From contig NC_066853.1 of the NCBI RefSeq assembly GCF_001640805.2, forward strand, positions 21,289,242 through 21,353,241: DNA of 64,000 nucleotides, written 5' to 3'. Each line of letters begins with the position of its first letter. The first letter of the stretch is position 1. Under the pieces are notes generated by a model. The model was not told the DNA's origin. It was given only the letters and a program-made list of their open reading frames with translations, and did no database searches. Below are positions 13,920 to 27,100 of this stretch, one piece after another. Source of the DNA: Lates calcarifer (Eukaryota > Chordata > Actinopteri > Centropomidae). The position numbers and the translations under genes are program-made.

Positions 13920-15108
13920 TATCTCCTTCAGCTATACTTTGTGTTTAAGGTTAATTAGCAAATGTTAGCATGTTAACACACTAAACTGAGATCATAAACA
14001 TTACAAACATTATACCTGCTAAGCATCAGCATGAGCTGCTAGTCAAAGTTGCTAGCATGGTTGTGTACTCCTGGCCTGCGTTTACACTGAAATAAGGCCT
14101 GCTTTAAACAGCAAGACTAACAACACATGAAATATGCTCAGATCTATGTGTTTAAAAGTTTATTAGACACCAAAACACAGCGCTGTGTTTGTATCAATCT
14201 TCTCATCTAACTCTCTGCAAGAGAACAAATATGCATAATGTCCTAAAATTAATGTCCTCCTGTTGTACTCCTTTAATTCTGAGAATTGTGATTTACTTTA
14301 TTTGGACCAAGGAGAATCTCTGAGACATTCACCTCAGGACCCTTAAAACTCCAGCTGTATACAGAAGAGACCATAATTTTTATGAGCTACATTATTACAG
14401 ATGTATTTTGAGAGAGGAATCGGCATTGTGATTGACGTCCTGACCCCAGCATACACCAGGTCTATACAAACTAGATCACAATAGTCAAGGCCTGATCTGC
14501 TGAGGTCATTGTCCGCCACATAAACAACCTTTCATTTCTCCCAGCTCAGCACAGACGCCAGTCGTGGCCTTTTCATGCTGCAGCAGCAGGTGACCACCAG
14601 CCGTTGGACACAAAGTCAACAACAAAAAACATCTGAATGTGGCAGATCTAAAACCAGCCACAGGTGTCAGGGACTCTGTAAACACTCTGGACCACATTTG
14701 TGAACTGAAAAGTAGCACGTTAGCAACTTTTAAGAGTTTTGATGAAACTGCGGCTTGTCAAGAGACAGTGACACCTGCTGGTTTCAAACATGAATGCCAG
14801 CTAACAGGCTGTTGGGAGGTTAACTGGTCTTCATGCTGAAAGAACAACAGAGGAAAGAAAGAAAGAACAATGGCACATTTTTGTATATATCAAACACAGT
14901 TTGGTTGTGTTGTTGTTTTGGCATCATGAGATCCACCCACAATGCAGACCATCTCACCTTGTGTCATATGTGTTGTGTCCAGGTGCAGAAGGAGAAGCTT
15001 CATGCAGAGCTGAAACAGGTGTTGAGTCAGAAGAGAAGTCACCTGAGAGAGTCGACCTGCCAACTGGCCCAACCAGAGATGGACACAGATCCCACAGATG
15101 AACAGACA
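5869..15108 (+). CDS. ahnak2: ahnak2 N-terminal extension, coding exons 1-4
   Basis: Exon 1 (5869-5908, starting [12 protein letters not shown]) ends in phase 1 at GTGAGT. Exon 2 (11545-11600) begins after TTTCTGTTTCAG and ends in phase 0 at GTAAGT. Exon 3 (13271-13378, 36 codons) and exon 4 (14983-15108, 42 codons) are phase 0 on both sides, with donors GTGAGA and GTAAGC. Exons 3 and 4 can therefore be skipped without a frameshift. The peptide is polar: exon 3 is Ser/Pro/Arg-rich with SPERV at its end, and exon 4 carries a Lys/Arg/Gln segment. No domain is recognised. Human AHNAK2 also has a non-conserved extension before its PDZ. Phase agreement across four junctions is the main support. 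Confidence 0.6.
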
Positions 15109-18100
15109 GTAAGCTAGAGTCTGATATACACTGTTAATGTGAATTTTCAGGATGAAATCTTTGTTACCTTGGTTTGTATCAGTGGTTGATAAATCCATTA
15201 TCCACCATAAAACATGAATGTTACACAATATAGATGAAGATACTCACTTGAACACAAAGTCACTCAAATGGTTAATAAAGTACATGATTCACTTTTTCCT
15301 TTATGAGCTGTCTACCAGTTATTTCCTTTGTACTTTGAAAAGTGGATGCAGTCCAAGAATAGAGTGACCTTTCCTCCATGACAGTTTAATGGATAAAATG
15401 GATTCAGAAGTGAAGTGTGAAGTGACAAATAACTATACATTTACATTTACATAATAACTATACACTAAATTCTGCACTCACTGAAGAAAGTGAAACAAGA
15501 TGTAAAACAGTGTCAAAGCCCTTGTGCATTTAATCTATCCAGTAGAGAAGACAAGTCAAATACAAAGCAGAAAAATATTCTGTTTTTCATTTAATGTATG
15601 ATGTTCTGAAAGCTGTAGAATGTAACTTAAGATCTTGGTGGCTCCAAATATAATCCTTATTTAATTCTCCCCAGGTTTAAAATCTATTACTTACTATTAG
15701 CCAAACAGGGTTAAATCTCCAGTATAGTGTTGTTTTAGATCAGACACTCCTTTCTGCTGCAGCTTTGTAAACAGTCACTGCTGTGCAGATTAATGAGACC
15801 AGTGACTTAATACAACAACAGCCATGTTTTGCATGTTTTTTGAAATACTTTGAAATACAAGTTGTCTGATCACATGAATCCTTGACTAATAATATTAATT
15901 TAAATTACATAATATATTTCATTCAAAACACACTGGTCAGTTGATGCCATGTTATTCATGGGATTCACCTTCAACTAATGCATTATTGATATAACTACAA
16001 CCATTTTTGTAACTGAACCTACGATCAAACTAACCACAACAATAAGGCTAAAACAAGATAGAGATTAATATTTGTCTTTGACAAAATCTTGTTCTTGGTG
16101 ATATGAAAAGTTGTCTGTGTATGTTTCAGAGTGTGGAGGAAGCCTCTAAGTCCGTGGAAATCGTGGTGGAGACTGAGGCGGAAGCTGGAGCCAGTGGCTA
16201 CAGTGTGACTGGTGGAGGAGAGCGAGGGATCTTTGTTAAAGATGTCCTCAAAGACTCTCCAGCTGCAAAACATCTCAGTCTACAGCAAGGTACCTGCAAG
16301 TGCATCTGATTCATAAAGGAACATATTCCTCATGAAGTGCTTTAAAATGAATATAATCTAAAGAGAAAATCAAATGAAAACATGTGCACTCTAAGTTATG
16401 GTGTAACTGTGTATCCTGGGTTTGTGACCAGCACTGATACCTCCTTCATCGGTATAGTATTGCTGGATATTTGGTGCTGTTGTAAACCTGAAAAAATCCC
16501 AAGAATTATATTTATGAATGGTGGAAATGCTTTGTACAAATCTTAAACCTGGATTTAAAAATGTTTTTTGTACATTTATGCTAAGATATTAAACAGAAAA
16601 ACAGAAGCTTCTACCATATTTCACAGTACCACTTTCTGATAAGGTACCATTTATAAAGGTTTTTGTAAAGTGTAATTAAGGGCTTTAAAGGATTAATGAA
16701 AAATGTTTTACTGACAGGCTTTCTTTTGGGCTGTCAAATTACTCGTCACCTGGGATTATAAATATATTAAGAAATCTGTTGTAAAAAAGAGTAATACACA
16801 AGTCTCCAGTTGCAAATGTCAATAAGCTGTTTATGGATGTATTTTGGTCCAGATATTCTGCAGCACTTTCTCTAAAGGTATGTGGTCAAAAACTCTATTG
16901 GTGAGTTTACCCTAATAAATAAAATAGTTCAAAACAAAAAAGCTGAATGCTGGAGGAGGTTTTTTTTTCACAACCCAGGTTCAGATTGCTTTAGTTAAGT
17001 CACTTAATACTCATAACTAATTAGTGATATGAATGTTACTTTTATTTCTTTTTCTTCTCCTTAAAGAGTTGCTATTATAAATTGTTCTACCTCACTACTT
17101 TTAGCTACTCTACACTATTGCACCATTATTCCCTTAAAAGAAAAGCAGAGGATACCAAGAATACATCAGACTAAATTTTAATTTTTGATTCAATATGATA
17201 TGATAACTTGATAATGGTGTAAGGTGGTGAGGAAGTTTCATAAATCACTTTGACAGGTGCACTGGACTCATTAATTCATAATGTTTTCTGTGTAAAGGTG
17301 ACCAGCTGCTGAGCGCCAAGGTCTACTTCGACAATGTAAAGTATGAAGATGCTCTTAAGATCCTTCAGTGTGCAGAGCCATATAAGGTCAGCTTCCAACT
17401 GAAGAGGACCATCCCTGGAGCAGAGGTCAGCATGCGGCCTCGAGTTCCCAGTGTGGAGGTCAAAGGTCCCAAAGCCAAGATGGCCAAAATGGTAATCAGT
17501 TACACTCTATACTGTATATATATGTGATATGCAATTTGTCATCTAAATTTGCAGTTTCAGCATTTTCAGTTATAATTAGACTTTGGTAAATACCTCATTA
17601 AAAGTCCATAAAAATACTTTTATATGGTTTTGTCATAACTTTTAAAATAAATTGTAACTTAAATTATGGGTCCAATGTTTATAAGCTATATAAACATTTA
17701 GTCCAACCTTTTAGCGCCTCAAATTAAATTCAAAATTCATTTGTAGTTTCCATATACTTTTAGTTGTTAATTGTTCAACAACAGATAGTACCCTTCTCAA
17801 GATGCAGGCCTTCATATGTCATTGAATGACCCTCTTGTTATTCATGTGTGTCTGTTTCAGAGTGTAAAGGGCACCAAGCCATTCAAGGCCAAGAAGAAAA
17901 GAGGTGGTCGTTTTGGTCTGAAGAGGCTGAAAGAGAAGCGCAGAGAGGAGCTGGTGATAGAGGGAACACCCCCCAAGCTTGAGATGAGTGATGTGGACGT
18001 GGAGTTTTCTATCCCTAAATTTAAACAGAGGAGGAGTGCGAAGGTTGAAGCAGAAGAAGCTGGAGAAGCAGCAGCCATGGGGAAGGCAAAGAGGAGGATC

Positions 18101-21100
18101 AGGTTGGCCTTGTTTGTGTTCTTTTTGTGTTTGTTCTTTATGTTGAAATGGTCACAGTTAGAGGATGTCAAAAAGTTTGTAGAAGAATGCTAGTTCTAAA
18201 GAACAGTGTAAAGATGACTATCTTACAGATATGTTTTTATTTATATAGCATTAGATTAAACATATATTTTGTGGGGTTATTTTACCATGTTGTTTTCTTT
18301 TTTCTCTTTCCTTTCTATACACTGATACCCAGATTTCCCCATATGAAAGCAAAGGGAGGAAAAGTGGAAACAGGACGACTTGAGGGACAGGTGAATATTT
18401 CGCCATCTGAGATAACTGGAGCTAAAGTGAAAACCAAAGAAAAAGGACACAAGTTTGGAATCACCTTTCCTAAGACAAAACAGACAAAATCAAGCTCAGC
18501 TTTGGAAACTGGATCTGTGGAGCTAAAGCCACCAGGGGTGAACATCCAGCCCCCATCAGGGGAGTTCAGTTTGTCTGGTGACAAGGACATGGATGTGGAA
18601 AAGGGAGGGCTTAAGTTTAATGCACCTGATGTGGAGTTTGCTCTCCCTTCAGGAAAAGCTGAGGCATCTTTGCCCACTGTGAGGGGAAAGGCAGAAATGA
18701 AAGCTCCTAAAATCGACATCAAAGGAGGAGTTGATGCAGCTGAGGGAAAGGCTGATGTAGACCTAGGCAAAGGAGATGCAAAGCTCAGAATGCCAAAGTT
18801 GAAACTACCCAAAGTTAGACTCTCACGTCATTCAGATGAAATAGATGGTGACATCAAGGTAAAAGCTGAAGGAGTGAAAATGCCTCATGCTGATATAACA
18901 CTGCCAAAAGCAGAAATCAAAGGAGGTGGGGAGATTGGTCTTTCTGATGCAAGTATAACAAAACCAATGATGGAGGGTGATCTCTCAGGGAAAGCTGCAT
19001 CAAATCAACTGCCCACTGCTGAGATTTCTTTACCAAAGGTGAAAGGAAAGTCTGACATAGACACCTCACTCCCAGAGTATGAAGGAGCTGGGAAGAGTGC
19101 GATCAAAATGCCTGCCATTGACATCTCAGTGCCTGATTTTGATTTGGAATTGAACACTGGACAGAGAATTCCTGATGAGGTGGAGGGCACTTTTAAAGGG
19201 CCTAAAATCTCCATGCCAAAGGTCGATATTTCATTACCTAAGATGGAATCCCCTGACATGGATATTGAATGTCCAGAAGGTGGAGGGAAAATCAGTCTAC
19301 CTTCTGTTGACATCTCACCAGCAAAGGTGAACACAGAGGCTGCTGATGTGGATATGGACTACTACATTGGTGGTGATGGAAAGTTCAAAATGCCTGATTT
19401 TGACATATCTCTCCCAAACATTAAGTCACCAGAGGGAGAAGTAAATATAAAAGGACCAGAGATGGAAGGAGGCATCAAGTTGCCCAAAGTAGACTTGATC
19501 CTTCCCAAAGGCAAAGCAGGAACAACTGATATTGAAGGAGGGGGAGAATTTAAGTTACCATCATTTGACATCTCCCTCCCTAAAATGAAGACAGGTGAGG
19601 TGGAAGCTGACATTGAAGGCCCTGACATGAGAGGTGGTAAATTTGAACTGACCACACCTGACATTTCTCTGCCCAAAGCCAAAATGGAGGGAAACATTGA
19701 AGTAGAAGGGCAGGCAGCAAAAGGAGGAAAATTCAAAATGCCCACCTTTGGTGTTTCTTTACCAAAGCTAAAACAACCAGAGGGTCAGGTGAACATAGAA
19801 GGCCCTAAATTTGAGGTTGGCGGTAAGATCCAGATGCCCTCTGGTGATATATCTCTGCCAAAAGGAAAGTTGGAGGGTGACATTGAAATAGAGGGTCCAT
19901 CTGCAAGAGGAGGGAAGTTCAAAATGCCCTCATTCGATGTCAGACTCCCTAAGATAGGGACACCTGGGTCTGAGGCTGACTTGCAAGGACCTGAGATTAA
20001 AGGTAGGAAAATTGAAGCGCCATCAGTAGACATTTCTCCACCTGAGGGTAAAATCAAAGGTGAGGTTGACATAGAGGGAAAAGGAGGCAAGTTTAAAATG
20101 CCTTCATATAGTATAGCTCTTCCGAAAATGAAGTCACCTGAAGGAGCGCTTGTTTTGGAGGGACCTAAAATCAAAGGTGGAAAGGTCAAGATGCCAACTG
20201 CTGATATCCCCATTCCACAAGGAAATCTAGAGGGAGATTTGAACATTGATGGTGGTGAAGTAAAAGGAGAAGGAAAATTCAGCATGCCATCTGTAGATAT
20301 TTCTCCCCCAAAAATAAAGCTACATGAAGGAGATGTCAACATAGAATGCCCTCAACCTCCAAATGTTGACATTTCACTCCCCAAGGGCAACCTGGACCTA
20401 GAGGGCAGTGGTGGTAGCAGAGCCAAGTTCACAATGCCAGCTTTTGACCTCTCACTCCCAAAGATGAAAACCAAGGAGGCAGAGGTTGACACTGAAGGAC
20501 CTGAAATCAAAGGAGGTACAAAAGTCAACGTGCCATCACTGGACATCTCTCTTCCTGCAGTAAAATCAACAGAAGGAGAGATCAAAATCAAAGGTCCTGA
20601 ATCCAAAGGAAGAAAGTTCCAGATGCCTTCTTTAGATGTGTCACTACCAAATATCAAATCACAGGGATATGACATTGACATTGAAGGTCCAGAGTTTAAT
20701 GTTAAGTCACCAAAGGCAGATTTAGATCTAAAAGAAAGTGAGATTAAAGGAAGGAAAATTAACATGCCTACAATTGATATCTCTATTCCAAAAGGAAAAG
20801 CAGAGGGTAAAATTGATATTGAAGGAGCCTCAGGAAAAGGAAGCAAGTTTAAGATGCCTACATTTGATGTATCCCTACCAAAGATGAAGATACCTGAGGG
20901 GAATACTGAGGGACCCTCAGTTGATCTCTCTATTCCAAAAGGTAAAGCAGAGGGTGACATTGAAACTAAAAGTAAAGGAGGACATTTTCATATGCCCTCA
21001 ATTGATGTTTCTCTTCCTAAAATGAAATCAAAGCGAGGTGACATCAACATTGAGGGACCAGAAATCAAAGGTGGGGAAATTAAAATGCCAACTATTGACA

Positions 21101-24100
21101 TCTCATCCCCTCAAGGAACATTAGAAGGTGATATCACTGTTGGTGAAGGCAAGGGAGGTGAATTCAGCCTGCCATCTGTAGACATCTCCCCTCCTGCAGT
21201 AAAATTCCCTGAAGGAGATGTGAATTTTCAAGGTCCGAAAATAAAAGGTGGGAAGTTTGAAATGCCAAAAATCGACATCTCACTACCTGAGGGTAAAGTA
21301 CAGGGGGACATTGATATTGACATTCACTCAGGAAGAGATGGGAATATTGAAACACCATCCTTTGACTTTGGACTTCCCAAAGGAAAAGTCACAGGTGACA
21401 TAAATGTTGAAGGTCCTGAAGTAAGAGGGGGGAGGATAAAAATGCCAAAATTTGACATTTCATCACCAAAGGTAAATTTTCCTGAGGGTGACATCAAATT
21501 AAAGGGGCCTGACATAAAGGGCAGGAAGATTGAGATGCCAGATATTGATATCCCACTCCCCAAAGGAAAAACAGAAAGAGAAATTGAAATTGAAGGACAT
21601 GCTGGAAAAGGAGGCAAGTTCCACATGCCTTCTATTGATATCTCACTTCCTAAAATTAAAGCTAAGGGACCAGAGATCAACTTAGAGGGTCCTGATCTTA
21701 AGGGAGGGAAAATTAACATGCCAGACATTGACCTCTCACTTCCGAAAGGAAAGGCTGATGCTGATGCTAATCTTAGTATTGAGGGTCCTGAGATTAAAGG
21801 AGGCAAATTGAAAATGCCCAAATTTGATGTCTCACTTCCAAAGATGAACCTCCCAGAGGGCAGTGTCAAAGTGGAAGGACCTGATGTTAAAGGAAAGATG
21901 GAAATGCCAACCATTGATATTTCACTCCCCAAGGGAAAAGTAAAGGGAGATGTCAACATTGAGGGGCATGGTGGTAAAGGAGGAAAGTTTCACATGCCCT
22001 CAATTGACATCTCTCTTCCCAAAATAAAAACAAAGGGAACTGATGCTGATATCGATGGACCTGAACTTAAAGGTGACATGTCACTTCCAGAGGGAAAATT
22101 TGAGGGTGACCTAAATGTTGAAGGCCCTGAGGTAAAAGGAGGAAAAATTAAAATGCCCAATTTTGATGTTTCCTTGCCAAAACTAAATCTCCCCGAGGGT
22201 GATGTCAAACTGAAAACCCCAGACATCAAGGGAGGGAAGATTGAAATGCCAGACATTGACATTTCATTCCCTAAAGGAAAAGCAGGAGAAACTGAAATTG
22301 AAGGACATGCTGGCAAAGAAGGAAAGTTCCATATGCCCTCTATTGATATCTCTCTTCCTAAAATTAAAGCTAAGGCACCAGAGATAAATGTTGAAGGCCC
22401 CAAAGTTAAAGGCGGGAAGCTAAATATGCCATCATTTGATGTCTCTCTGCCCAAAATAAAATCTCCTGATGTAGATGTCAGCCTTGAAGGTCCTAATGTC
22501 GAAGGAGGGACGGTCACCATTCCAACTGTGGACATTTCACTTCCCAAAGGAAAAGTTGAAGGTGACATTAATGTTGAAGGCCCAGAAGTGAAAGGGGGGG
22601 AATTCAAAATGCCAACATTTGATGTTTCTCTCCCAAAAGTGAGTCTCCCAAAGGTTGATACCAATGTGGAGGGAGGAGACATGAAAGGGAAAATTGAAAT
22701 GCCAGCTGTTGATGTTTCACTTCCAAAAGGAAAGCAAGATATGGATATTGACCTTGATGGGCACAGTGGTAAAGGAGGCAAGTTTCACATTCCCTCAGTT
22801 GATTTCTCTCTTCCTAAAATCAAAGCAAAGGGAGTTGATGTTGATATTCAAGGACCTGAAATCAAAGGTGACATGTCACTCCCTAAAATGAAGTCTCCAG
22901 AGGTAGATATCAGCCTTGAGGGTCCTGATGTTAAAGGAGGAAAGTTTAACATGCCAACTGTTGACATTTCACTCCCCAAAGGAAAGACTGAGGTTGACCT
23001 TGATGTTCAAGGTCCTGAGGTGAAGGGAGGCAAATTTAAAATGCCAAAATTTGATGTGTCTTTACCAAAGGTGAGTCTCCCAGAGGGTGATGTCAAAATA
23101 AAAGGCCCAGACATCAAGGGAGGGAGGATTGAGATGCCAGACACTGATATCTCACTCCCTAAAGGAAAAACAGAAGGAGAACTCGAAATTGAAGGACATG
23201 CTGGAAAAGGAGGCAAGTTCCACATGCCTTCTATTGATATCTCACTTCCTAAAATTAAAGCTAAGGGACCAGAGATCAACTTAGAGGGTCCTGATCTTAA
23301 GGGAGGGAAAATTAACATGCCAGACATTGACCTCTCACTTCCGAAAGGAAAGGCTGATGCTGATGCTAATCTTAGTATTGAGGGTCCTGAGATTAAAGGA
23401 GGCAAATTGAAAATGCCCAAATTTGATGTCTCACTTCCAAAGATGAACCTCCCAGAGGGCAGTGTCAAAGTGGAAGGACCTGATGTTAAAGGAAAGATGG
23501 AAATGCCAACCATTGATATTTCACTCCCCAAGGGAAAAGTAAAGGGAGATGTCAACATTGAGGGGCATGGTGGTAAAGGAGGAAAGTTTCACATGCCCTC
23601 AATTGACATCTCTCTTCCCAAAATAAAAACAAAGGGAACTGATGCTGATATAGATGGACCTGAACTTAAAGGTGACATGTCACTTCCAGAGGGAAAATTT
23701 GAGGGTGACCTAAATGTTGAAGGCCCTGAGGTAAAAGGAGGAAAAATTAAAATGCCCAAATTTGATGTTTCCTTGCCAAAACTAAATCTCCCCGAGGGTG
23801 ATGTCAAACTGGAAACCCCAGACATCAAGGGAGGGAAGATTGAAATGCCAGACATTGACATTTCATTCCCTAAAGGAAAAGCTGGAGAAACTGAAATTGA
23901 AGGACATGCTGGCAAAGGAGGAAAGTTCCATATGCCCTCTATTAATATCTCTCTTCCTAAAATTAAAGCTAAGGCACCAGAGATAAATGTTGAAGGCCCC
24001 AAAGTTAAAGGCGGGAAGCTAAATATGCCATCATTTGATGTCTCTCTGCCCAAAATAAAATCTCCTGATGTAGATGTCAGCCTTGAAGGTCCTAATGTCG

Positions 24101-27100
24101 AAGGAGGGACAGTCACCATTCCAACTGTGGACATTTCACTTCCCAAAGGAAAAGTTGAAGGTGACATTAATGTTGAAGGCCCAGAAGTGAAAGGGGGGAA
24201 ATTCAAAATGCCAACATTTGATGTTTCTCTCCCAAAAGTGAGTCTCCCAAAGGTTGATACTAATGTGGAGGGAGGAAACATGAAAGGGAAAATTGAAATG
24301 CCAGCTGTTGATGTTTCACTTCCAAAAGGAAAGCAAGATATGGATATTGACCTTGATGGGCACAGTGGTAAAGGAGGCAAGTTTCACATTCCCTCAGTTG
24401 ATTTCTCTCTTCCTAAAATCAAAGCAAAGGGAGTTGATGTTGATATTCAAGGACCTGAAATCAAAGGTGACATGTCACTCCCTAAAATGAAGTCTCCAGA
24501 GGTAGATATCAGCCTTGAGGGTCCTGATGTTAAAGGAGGAAAGTTTAACATGCCAACTGTTGACATTTCACTCCCCAAAGGAAAGACTGAGGTTGACCTT
24601 GATGTTCAGGGTCCTGAGGTGAAGGGAGGTAAATTTAAAATGCCAAAATTTGATGTGTCTTTACCAAAGGTGAGTCTCCCAGAGGGTGATGTCAAAATAA
24701 AAGGCCCAGACATCAAGGGAGGGAGGATTGAGATGCCAGACATTGATATTTCACTCCCTAAAGGAAAAACAGAGGGAGAGATTGAAATTGAAGGAAATGC
24801 TGGAAAAGGGGGCAAGTTCCACATGCCTTCTATTGATATCTCACTTCCTAAAATTAAAGCTAAGGGACCAGATATGAACATAGAAGGAGCTGACCTTAAG
24901 GGAGGAAAAATTAACATGCCAGATATTGACCTCTCACTCCCTAAAGGAGAGGCTGACCTCAGTATTGAGGGCCCTGAGGTAAAAGGGGGCCAAATTAAAA
25001 TGCCCAAATTTGACATTTCACTTCCAAAGATGAACCTGGCAGAGGGCAGTGTCAAAGTGGAGGGGCCTGAAATGAAAGGAGGGAAAATGCCATCAATGCC
25101 AGCTGTGGACATATCAGTTCCAGTGGGACAAGTGGAGGGAGATATCAATATTGAAGGACCATCTGTAAAGGGAAAGTCTGAAGTGCCAAAAGTTGACTTA
25201 CATGGTAAAAAAGGTGGTGGGTTCCACATGCCGACTATTGACATAAATCTCCCCAAATTTGATTTGGACCTTAGCCTCCCCTCTGGTGTGAAAGACAAAC
25301 ACCTCAAAGTGGACACCAGTGGTCCTGATGCATCAGGAGATTTGGAAATGTCTGGCCTCAAAGGAGATATTAACCCAGTGAAGTTGAAAGTTAAGGGTGC
25401 AGACATTGAGACAGGTGGTGTAGAGGGTCCAGGTGCATCCCTCAAACTTCCCTCTGTCAAACTACCAACAGTTGATATTGCAGCTCCAAAGGTGGATTTA
25501 GACTTTGGCCTCACAAAACCTAAAGGCGATGATGTGGAAGTGGAGCTTCTGAAAGCAGAGGGAGGCAGACCTTCTTCAGGGGGCAGCTTTGATCTACCTG
25601 ATATTTCCCTCAAAGTCCCTAGTTTTTCTTTTCCTAGGTTTGGAGGAAAGTCCAGGAGTGGTGATTTTGAAATATCAGGACAAGGCCCCAAGGGAGATGT
25701 TTCCCTCAGCCCACCACAAGTGGAAGGCGAGATTAGGGCACCGTCAGTAGAGTTTGACAGGGATGGAAAAGTCAAAGTGAAAAAACCTAGACTCAAAATG
25801 CCTGCATTTGGAATATCAAAAAAAGATGCAGATGTATCTGTGTCTTGTCCCGATGTGGATGTTAAAGTGAAAAAAGGGATAACTGACATTCCAAAACCAG
25901 AAATCAATGTTCAGAGCCCAGATGATAAGTCAAAATACAAAGTGAAATTCCCCAAATTTAAAATATTGTCACCAAAAGGTCAACTGCCAGAAGGAGAGGT
26001 AGATGCTAAACTGGAAGCAGATGTGGAAGGGAAAGGTGGCTTCCATGCACCTGATGTCACTATCAAACTACCCAAGTTCTCCATGCCAGGATTTGGCCCC
26101 AAAGACAAAGATTTAGGTAAGCCACGGGGTGACCTTGAAGCTAAGGCCAAGGTCAAGATGCCCTCTGTTGAGCTGTCACTACCAGTAGCTAAAACACCGG
26201 ACACTGAGGTTCTTCTCCCTAAAGCAGAAGTTGATGTCTCAGAGGCTGATATCAAAAGTTATGAGGGAAACCTTAAAATTCCCAAAATGCCAACAATTGA
26301 TGTTTCCATTCCCAAAATAGACCTGGATGTCTCCCTGCCAAAAGGAAAGTCCCCAAAGATTGAGGGGCCAGAAGTGGAACTAAAAGGAAGTGATGGAAAA
26401 TTCAAAATGCCTCATATAACAATGCCATCAGTAGATGTGTCTCTTCCCAAAGGGAAATCTGGAGATCTTGATGCACCACACATTGAAATAGATGTTGATA
26501 GAGATGGCAAATTTAAGATGCCTAATGTCAATATGCCCAGTATTGACATCAGCTTTCCTAAAGGAAAAACCGGAAAAATTGATACTCCAGATCTTGATGC
26601 TGAAGGAGAAGGGGGCAAATTCAGAATGCCTGGTATCAAAATGCCAAACTTTGACATATCTCTGCCCAAAGGAAAGACTGGTAAATTAGAAGGACCAGAT
26701 GTTGAAATTGATGAAGGAGGAAAGTTAAAGATGCCACATGTCAAAATGCCACATGTTGACATTAACCTGCCAAAAATGAAAACTACAGATGTTGGTATAC
26801 CAGATGTGGGCGCAAAGATTGAAGGCCCAGAAGTTGAAATTGAGGGAGGTACAGAAGCAAAGTTCAAAATGCCTCACATGAAAATGCCCAACATCACCAT
26901 CTCTCTTCCTAAAGGAAAAGTCAAAGGCACTGAGACACCTGGAATGCAAATAGAGGGACAAGGAGGAGGAAAATTCAAAATGCCACACCTCAGCATGCCC
27001 TCTGTTGATATTTCACTACCTAAAGGAAAGACTGAAGGTCCTGACATTGAAATAGAGGGAGGTACAGGAGAAAAGTTCAAAATGCCAGATATTGATATCT

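Noticed and set aside
18127..18332. Open frame extending the giant exon upstream to 18127
   Set aside because: This part is intronic. A splice acceptor at 18331-18332 joins exon 7 in the correct phase, and the upstream translation is AT-rich noise with no resemblance to the rod.
24606..25907. Long minus-strand open frames across the giant exon (up to 433 codons), with many others between 18.3 and 30.9 kb
   Set aside because: They are antisense shadows of the ahnak2 repeats. The repeated codons lack reverse-complement stops, so frames stay open by composition. Their translations are Pro/Ser/Gly/Phe repeats mirroring the sense units.
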